Below are positions 1-3,957 of a stretch of DNA of 5,737 nucleotides, one piece after another. The DNA lies in the NCBI GenBank assembly GCA_003454975.1, contig DMST01000207.1:32260-37996 (forward strand). The letters run 5' to 3'. Under the pieces are notes generated by a model, which worked only from the letters and a program-made list of their open reading frames with translations, did not search any database and was not told the DNA's origin. Numbering within the stretch: the first letter of the stretch is position 1; every line of letters begins with the position of its first letter. Source of the DNA: Cytophagales bacterium. Its GTDB lineage: Bacteria; Bacteroidota; Bacteroidia; Cytophagales; Cyclobacteriaceae. Made by a program: the position numbers and the translations under genes.

Positions 1-543
1 CTAGCCATACAACCAGTTGAGTAAGGTAAGCCCTGCAGCCGCCATAAAAGGAACCCTGGTACCTATTTCGCCAAGGAAACCTCCAATCAATGGGCCCACA
101 ATAAAACCGAGGCCGAAGGCTGCGCCAATGAAACCGAAATTTTTAGCGCGCTCTTCAGGAGCAGAAATGTCGGCAATGTAAGCATTGGCAGTAGAGAAAG
201 ATGCGCCACAGATCCCCGCAATGATTCTGCCGACGAAGAACCAAAGGAGGTTGGGTGCAAAGGCCAAAAACAGATAGTCGATGCCCAACCCGAATAAAGA
301 AATTAGCAGTACAGGACGCCGACCGTATTGGTCGCTAATACGGCCCAGAATAGGGGCAAAGAAGAACTGAAATACTGAATAAACCGCTGCCAATAGCCCA
401 CCGTAAAGAGTGGCTTGGCTATTTTCTACATCGGCAATTTGGGAAATCAGTTGAGGCATGATGGGGATGATCAATCCCACTCCGATCACGTCAATAAGTA
501 CCGTGAGCAGAATAAACCATATCGTGGCAGTACGATTTTTCAT
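1..543 (-). CDS. Tet-type MFS drug exporter, N-terminal half only, ending at a TAG on the window edge
   Basis: The product is predicted to be an inner-membrane proton-coupled efflux protein of the TCR/Tet group of the major facilitator superfamily. The 180 residues show the family's opening (aspartate in TM1, then GVGLIIPIMP at about 20-30). MFS motif A, GRISDQYGRRP, is at about 67-77 between TM2 and TM3. Motif C-like GFIVGPLIGG is in TM5 at about 146-155. About six membrane segments are visible, whereas full-length relatives have about 400 residues and twelve segments. The reading frame meets TAG at window bases 3-1 right after a WLYG tail, where relatives normally continue with an aromatic residue and an LPES-like stretch. 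The gene is therefore either interrupted by a nonsense change or affected by an edge or assembly error. I chose the ATG at 543; a TTG three codons upstream is possible. The family is confident. The substrate is unknown and tetracycline should not be assumed. Confidence 0.85.
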   Translation of the reverse strand: MKNRTATIWFILLTVLIDVIGVGLIIPIMPQLISQIADVENSQATLYGGLLAAVYSVFQFFFAPILGRISDQYGRRPVLLISLFGLGIDYLFLAFAPNLLWFFVGRIIAGICGASFSTANAYIADISAPEERAKNFGFIGAAFGLGFIVGPLIGGFLGEIGTRVPFMAAAGLTLLNWLYG

Positions 544-567
544 AGCGAGCAAAGGTGCCTATTTTCG
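537..567 (+). promoter_or_regulatory. Possible Bacteroidota-type promoter for the small lipoprotein
   Basis: TTTT at 537-540 is followed after 19 bases by TATTTTCG at 560-567. This is close to the phylum's TTTG-N19-21-TAnnTTTG pattern, with one mismatch in each box. It would start transcription about 20 bases before the ATG at 590. The -33 box lies in the first codons of the divergent exporter gene, so the two genes would share a very tight start region. The call rests on pattern only. Confidence 0.3.
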
Positions 568-589
568 AGCAAAACCAAGTCACCGCATC

Positions 590-1081
590 ATGATAAATTT
601 GGTACGCCAAGATTATGTCCCTTACCGGCAATTTGCACTGGTTTTTATCTCACTCAGCTTTGTAGGCTGTTCCGGCCCATCGGGTACCCGGCAGTTAGCG
701 GAAGCCTACTTCGAAACCTATGCCGAACGTGATAATTGGGAGGATATGTTGGGCTATTATTCTGATTCGGTGATGTTTACCGACGTAACGTTGAAGCTGG
801 ATTTGGAAGGGAAACAGGCCTTTGCCGGATTCTACAACTGGCCTGACGATCGGTTTGAGAAGGGGAACCCTCACGGTCCCACCTTGGTGGTAGAATCGCT
901 CGTAACCGAAGGCCTCACAGCAGTAGCCCGAGGGTACTTTGCTCCCTTTTATTGGGATGGCGTACTCATGGGGGCTGAGCCTTGGGAGTTCACCATTTGG
1001 CTGGAATATAACGAAGCCGGGCTCATCACCCGGCAAATCGATATGCTTCGGTACCCTAAGGCATTTCTGCCTGAAGATTAG
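590..1081 (+). CDS. Putative lipoprotein with NTF2/SnoaL-like fold (163 aa)
   Basis: The specific function is unknown. The ATG at 590 is preferred over an upstream in-frame ATG at 458. It gives a short charged start, a hydrophobic stretch at about 15-26 and Cys27 in the setting SFVGC, which reads as a lipoprotein signal. The Phe at -3 is not typical, so lipidation is probable rather than certain. The mature part opens with a helix (RQLAEAYFETYAERDNWEDML), followed by YYSDSVMFTDVT and a mixed alpha/beta region ending FTIWLEYNEAGLITRQIDMLRYP. This is the usual look of the SnoaL/NTF2-like fold: a helix, a short acidic turn, then strands with a terminal 'G-hyd-I-xx-xx-D' strand. Members may be small-molecule enzymes or binding domains, and no catalytic set can be assigned. 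The start is 46 bp from the divergent exporter start. The stop overlaps that of the convergent hydrolase. Confidence 0.75.
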   Translation: MINLVRQDYVPYRQFALVFISLSFVGCSGPSGTRQLAEAYFETYAERDNWEDMLGYYSDSVMFTDVTLKLDLEGKQAFAGFYNWPDDRFEKGNPHGPTLVVESLVTEGLTAVARGYFAPFYWDGVLMGAEPWEFTIWLEYNEAGLITRQIDMLRYPKAFLPED

Positions 1082-2010
1082 CGTACCAATTCCGCTACTT
1101 TCAAGTTCCGCGTCACATAATCCAAAATACCTTCGTGGGAGATGATTTTGTAGTGTCCCAGGCCCTTGCCATGAAGAAAAGAGGCTTCCGGTAGGTGCTC
1201 TAGGAGTTGCTGGCCACGAGTTAGGGGTACTGTTTCGTCGTGCTCATCATAAATCAAATGGACGTCCAAGTGGTTCAGGTGTTCCGCGTAAGATCGTAAA
1301 TCCCACCAATGGATTTCCCGGTTATAGTACTCCTCCACAAACCCAGCAAAGCGTTTTAGTACTCGCTTGCCCAGGTTCAATTCGTTTATAATGTCTTCGA
1401 AGAAATAATAGGGGTAGGGAGGGGCAGCAAAAAGGAAGAGTTGCTGAGGTTGTAGCTCCTTGGCTAAGTGAGCCGTCATCAACCCAGAAGCCAGCCCACC
1501 CAGAGAATATCCCATTACGGCGTGGTAAGGCCCCCAATCTTTGTGGTGCTGAGTGAGTGCATCGTAAAACTCGGGCAAGGCTGAGTGTGATCCCTCCGAA
1601 CGGCCGTGGGCACGAAAGTCTACACCCTCTACTACAAATCCCTGATTGACAAGAGTTTCAATCAGTTTGCGAAAGTCCACAATCTTACTGCGCCACCCGT
1701 GTACGAGCAGCACTTTGGGGCCCTCACTTCCCCAGCGGTACCGCGTCAGGGTTGTGCCTTGGTAATCAAACATATCTACGTGGGCTTGTTCCACTAGCGC
1801 TTCTTGTTTCTCGTTCCAGCGAGTGCGGCCGGGCCGGGTAAACTCAGCCCATACCTTTTGTGCCGTCCATCGGGGAGCAGGGTACTGAGCAGCACGCAGC
1901 ACCTTCTTCATGAACTCAATTTTTCTATTGGTTTTGGGGGGACGACCCGCAGGACGTCCTCGGTCAATCTGACCGGCGTCGAGGTACGATATTTTGTTGT
2001 TGCTTTGCAT
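1078..2010 (-). CDS. Alpha/beta hydrolase
   Basis: A predicted cytoplasmic serine hydrolase of the alpha/beta fold; substrate unknown. The full set of family marks is present in 310 residues. These are the oxyanion-region HGW at 104-106, the DFRAHGRSEG strand-turn at about 131-140, the nucleophile elbow GYSLGG with Ser169, the acid in HDETVP (Asp258) and the base in GLGHYKI (His286). No signal peptide is seen. The first 33 residues are a basic, Arg/Gly/Pro-rich tail (RGRPAGRPPKTNRK) unlike the rest of the protein. A second ATG at 1911 (Met34, MKKVLRAAQ) matches where many relatives seem to begin, so the start is uncertain. I keep 2010 because a good promoter candidate lies about 30 bases upstream. 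The gene follows tetR by 40 bp on the same strand and has its own TetR operator copy. Its stop overlaps that of the convergent lipoprotein by four bases. Confidence 0.9.
   Translation of the reverse strand: MQSNNKISYLDAGQIDRGRPAGRPPKTNRKIEFMKKVLRAAQYPAPRWTAQKVWAEFTRPGRTRWNEKQEALVEQAHVDMFDYQGTTLTRYRWGSEGPKVLLVHGWRSKIVDFRKLIETLVNQGFVVEGVDFRAHGRSEGSHSALPEFYDALTQHHKDWGPYHAVMGYSLGGLASGLMTAHLAKELQPQQLFLFAAPPYPYYFFEDIINELNLGKRVLKRFAGFVEEYYNREIHWWDLRSYAEHLNHLDVHLIYDEHDETVPLTRGQQLLEHLPEASFLHGKGLGHYKIISHEGILDYVTRNLKVAELVR
1951..1975. repeat. Two abutting inverted repeats near the hydrolase start
   Basis: AGGACGTCCT (1951-1960) is a perfect 10-bp palindrome. Directly next to it, CGGTCA-ATC-TGACCG (1961-1975) forms a perfect 6-bp stem with a 3-base loop. 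They lie between the two candidate hydrolase start codons (2010 and 1911). They therefore either encode part of the basic N-terminal tail or sit in a 5' leader. The function is unknown and they may be fortuitous. Confidence 0.4.
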
Positions 2011-2017
2011 ACTTTAT

Positions 2018-2031
2018 ATACCGATCGGTAT
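2018..2031. promoter_or_regulatory. TetR operator copy A (hydrolase)
   Basis: ATACCGATCGGTAT is a perfect 14-bp palindrome 7 bases upstream of the hydrolase ATG. It matches two imperfect copies before tetR, at 2654-2667 and 2674-2687. The same ACCG/CGGT half-sites are typical of operators bound by TetR-family dimers. It lies just downstream of the predicted -7 box, where a bound repressor would block initiation or early elongation. Binding by the adjacent TetR protein is inferred. Confidence 0.7.
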
Positions 2032-2042
2032 TTTAAAGAGTA

Positions 2043-2075
2043 AAAAAATATTATGTGGATATAGAATCTATCAAA
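2043..2075 (-). promoter_or_regulatory. Predicted promoter of the hydrolase gene
   Basis: Read on the minus strand, TTTG (2075-2072) is followed after 21 bases by TATTTTTT (2050-2043). This is a full match to the Bacteroidota -33 box and a 7-of-8 match to the -7 box TAnnTTTG. The -33 box lies in the last codons of tetR. The implied start of transcription is near 2037-2038, giving a leader of about 28 bases to the ATG at 2010, with operator copy A inside it. Confidence 0.45.
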
Positions 2076-2641
2076 CGATACAGCATGGACTTTATGTGTC
2101 GGTATGATCCTTTGTCACCCTCTACCCGAGACATCATAATGGCCCCTTCTATCGTAGCATAGAAAAAGGTGGCCCATTCGTCCACGTCAAAATCCTTTGT
2201 TAGTTGCCCCTCCAACCGTCCACGGTGTAGCATCTGTTTAAAAGAATCCTTCAGTAAGGCGATACTGCGCACCACGCGCATTCTCAAGTCTGGATGGTTA
2301 TCATCAGCCTCAATGGAAGTGTTCAAAATTGGGCATCCGCCCGGAATAGGGGGATCTAAAACATATTCTTCGTAATAGTCTACGATGGCTTTCAGCTTCA
2401 AAGGAGCCGTTGCTTGTGCTTTTATCCGTGGCCGTAATTGGTCTAGCACCACCCCCACGGCATGTTCAAAAGCGGCCAAAACTACTTCATCTTTATTCTG
2501 AAAATTACCGTAGATAGCCCCCTTCGTTATTCCGGTAGCATTCGTGATGTCCGACAAAGAAGTGGCGGTATAGCCCTTGGTGTTAAAAAGGGGCATAGCT
2601 CGGGTAATAATCAGCTCTTTAGTTTGAGTGGGGTTTCTCAT
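2051..2641 (-). CDS. TetR/AcrR-family transcriptional repressor
   Basis: A 196-residue DNA-binding repressor of the usual family length. The N-terminal domain (about 7-58) carries the TetR helix-turn-helix: RAMPLFNTKGYTATSLSDI, then TGITKGAIYGNFQNKDEVVLAAF. The C-terminal ligand domain contains GGCPILNTSIEADDNHPDLR at about 101-120, a block typical of one TetR subgroup. Cys103 there is the only cysteine in the protein and appears to correspond to the sensing cysteine of NemR (my alignment by eye). The start is the ATG at 2641. Two palindromic operator copies lie 13-46 bases upstream, and a third precedes the hydrolase gene 40 bp downstream. Autoregulation and control of the hydrolase are therefore likely. 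Only a short leader is possible, because a perfect -7 box ends 7 bases before the ATG. The ligand is unknown. Confidence 0.95.
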   Translation of the reverse strand: MRNPTQTKELIITRAMPLFNTKGYTATSLSDITNATGITKGAIYGNFQNKDEVVLAAFEHAVGVVLDQLRPRIKAQATAPLKLKAIVDYYEEYVLDPPIPGGCPILNTSIEADDNHPDLRMRVVRSIALLKDSFKQMLHRGRLEGQLTKDFDVDEWATFFYATIEGAIMMSRVEGDKGSYRHIKSMLYRLIDSIST

Positions 2642-2648
2642 GTTATTG

Positions 2649-2656
2649 CAAATATA
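2649..2656 (-). promoter_or_regulatory. -7 promoter box of tetR
   Basis: The minus strand reads TATATTTG, a full match to the Bacteroidota -7 consensus TAnnTTTG. No clear TTTG lies 19-21 bases upstream (ACTG or CTGG at best), so the -33 part is weak. Operator copy B overlaps the box and copy C covers the -33 region, the expected arrangement for a repressor that blocks its own promoter. The box ends 7 bases before the ATG, which predicts a nearly leaderless message. Confidence 0.5.
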
Positions 2657-2667
2657 CCGAACGGTAT
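2654..2667. promoter_or_regulatory. TetR operator copy B (tetR promoter)
   Basis: ATACCGAACGGTAT is palindromic apart from the central AA pair. It overlaps the tetR -7 box and has the same half-sites as copy A. Its centre is 20 bp from that of copy C, about two helical turns, so two dimers could sit on the same face of the DNA. Confidence 0.7.
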
Positions 2668-2673
2668 GATAAT

Positions 2674-2687
2674 ATACCAGTCGGTAT
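2674..2687. promoter_or_regulatory. TetR operator copy C (tetR / phosphatase intergenic region)
   Basis: ATACCAGTCGGTAT is a copy with one inner half-site swapped (CAG for CGA). Its outer symmetry extends further than in the other copies (ATATACC...GGTATAT, 2672-2689). It covers the -33 region of the tetR promoter and lies 102 bases upstream of the divergent phosphatase start. Confidence 0.65.
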
Positions 2688-2789
2688 ATAACTTATTTTG
2701 CCATCGATTGAAATGCCCCGAAATAGAATATCGGAGGGGGTTCGCTATCTTGCCAACTGGTTAAACTCAAAGAACCAAGCCTTTTCCAC

Positions 2790-3872
2790 TTGTTTAACTT
2801 CCTAGCTGTCTTCTATCTGTCCTTACCCTGGTGGGTACTCCTCATTATTCTGGCGATGGGGGTGGGTATTGGTTGGTTACTGCTCCGACGGAAGCGTTTA
2901 CATTACCTAGAAAAAGTTGACGAGTTGGAAACCAAACTTGCTGAGCAAACTCGGTCTTTGGCCCACATCAACATAAAACTCAACCGGAAGAATATGGCCG
3001 TGCGCCGTCAGGCGAAAGCCCTGGAGGCACAAAAACATTCTACCGAACAAGCGCACAGAGAGTTGCAGGCCTCCATTTCTTACGCTCAGCGTATACAGCA
3101 GGGACTTCTCTCTACGGAAGAAGATTGGAAGAATATTGGCCGTCAATTCTTTGTGATGTACCATCCACGCGATGTGGTGGGTGGAGATTTTCATTGGGCA
3201 TATGCCAACAAACAGATCGCCTGCTGGGCAGTAGGCGACTGCACGGGTCATGGAGTACCCGGTGCCTTAATGAGTATGTTGGGTGTCAGCTTTCTCAATG
3301 AAATCATCGCCGATGGCGGAGAGACAGAGCCTGGTTTCGTGTTAGAGCTCTTGCGTGCAAAAATCATCCGTACGCTCAATCAAGCCCGCAATCGAGATTC
3401 TCAAAGCCATGATGGTATGGATATTGGTCTTTGCATCATGGACCAGCGTACCCGGCAAATCAATTTTGCAGGTGCACACCATCCCCTGTATTTGGTGCGC
3501 CCTGCTAAGCGGAAAATTCCGGAGGGATTTTCCCGACAGATTACCATGGGAGATCATACTTTATATGAATTTAGGGGCGACCGGATGCCCGTGGGCAAGC
3601 ATGCCCATGACGGAGAGGGTTTCCATACCAAGTCCTTCCAGCTTTGGTCCGGTGACACCTTATATATGATGTCCGATGGCTTGCAGGATCAGCTGGGTGG
3701 GCCAGACCAGCGAAAGTACATGGCCAAGCAAATCAAGCATAAGCTGTTGGAAACGCAGGAACGCCCTATGGATGAGCAATATCGCTTCTGGGAAGCGGAG
3801 TTTATTGATTGGCTGGCTGATAGCCCAATAGGGCAGGTAGACGACGTTTGCCTTACGGGTGTCCGTATTTAA
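2790..3872 (+). CDS. Membrane-anchored SpoIIE/RsbU-type PP2C serine phosphatase
   Basis: Predicted to remove phosphate from a serine/threonine of a partner protein, classically an anti-sigma-factor antagonist in a partner-switching pathway. The 360 residues contain one membrane segment (about 6-32) followed by RRKR, which puts the rest in the cytoplasm. A coiled coil (about 38-95) leads into ISYAQRIQQGLL (96-107), the usual linker into the SpoIIE domain. Metal-binding aspartates are all present: DVVGGDF (Asp128, Asp133), GDCTGHGVPGALMS (Asp150), SDGLQD (Asp296) and QVDDV (Asp351/352). There is no sensor domain beyond the membrane anchor and coiled coil, so a partner probably supplies the signal. 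The start is a TTG at 2790. No ATG exists between the upstream stop at 2724 and Met23, and starting at Met23 would cut away the membrane segment. The gene is divergent from tetR and 85 bp before the propeller lipoprotein. Confidence 0.92.
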   Translation: MFNFLAVFYLSLPWWVLLIILAMGVGIGWLLLRRKRLHYLEKVDELETKLAEQTRSLAHINIKLNRKNMAVRRQAKALEAQKHSTEQAHRELQASISYAQRIQQGLLSTEEDWKNIGRQFFVMYHPRDVVGGDFHWAYANKQIACWAVGDCTGHGVPGALMSMLGVSFLNEIIADGGETEPGFVLELLRAKIIRTLNQARNRDSQSHDGMDIGLCIMDQRTRQINFAGAHHPLYLVRPAKRKIPEGFSRQITMGDHTLYEFRGDRMPVGKHAHDGEGFHTKSFQLWSGDTLYMMSDGLQDQLGGPDQRKYMAKQIKHKLLETQERPMDEQYRFWEAEFIDWLADSPIGQVDDVCLTGVRI

Positions 3873-3932
3873 TCCTCCATGCTTTTTCGACTGAATTCGT
3901 GACAACAGGCCTCTGAATTAGGGAGGGCTTGG

Positions 3933-3940
3933 TATATTCG
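3933..3940 (+). promoter_or_regulatory. Possible -7 box before the propeller lipoprotein
   Basis: TATATTCG differs from TAnnTTTG at one base and would give a short leader before the TTG at 3958. No convincing TTTG lies 19-21 bases upstream. The gene may instead be co-transcribed with the phosphatase, since the 85-bp gap shows no terminator-like hairpin. Confidence 0.25.
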
Positions 3941-3957
3941 AGCCAGCATCGTCAAAT

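Noticed and set aside
458..589. Upstream in-frame extension of the lipoprotein starting at ATG 458
   Set aside because: It overlaps the exporter gene antisense, has no family-like sequence, and would bury the lipoprotein signal 44 residues inside the protein.
2011..2020. TATATAAA on the minus strand as a -10 box for the hydrolase
   Set aside because: It would start transcription inside the first codons. The TTTG-N21-TATTTTTT pair at 2075-2043 fits the phylum's promoter pattern better.
2733..2740. GGAGGGGG resembling a strong ribosome binding site before the phosphatase
   Set aside because: The TTG spaced correctly after it (2750) is out of frame and meets a stop within a few codons. It is 50 bases from the TTG at 2790.
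3873..3957. Terminator or small gene between the phosphatase and the propeller gene
   Set aside because: No stable hairpin followed by a T-run is visible, and the only short frames are a few codons long.
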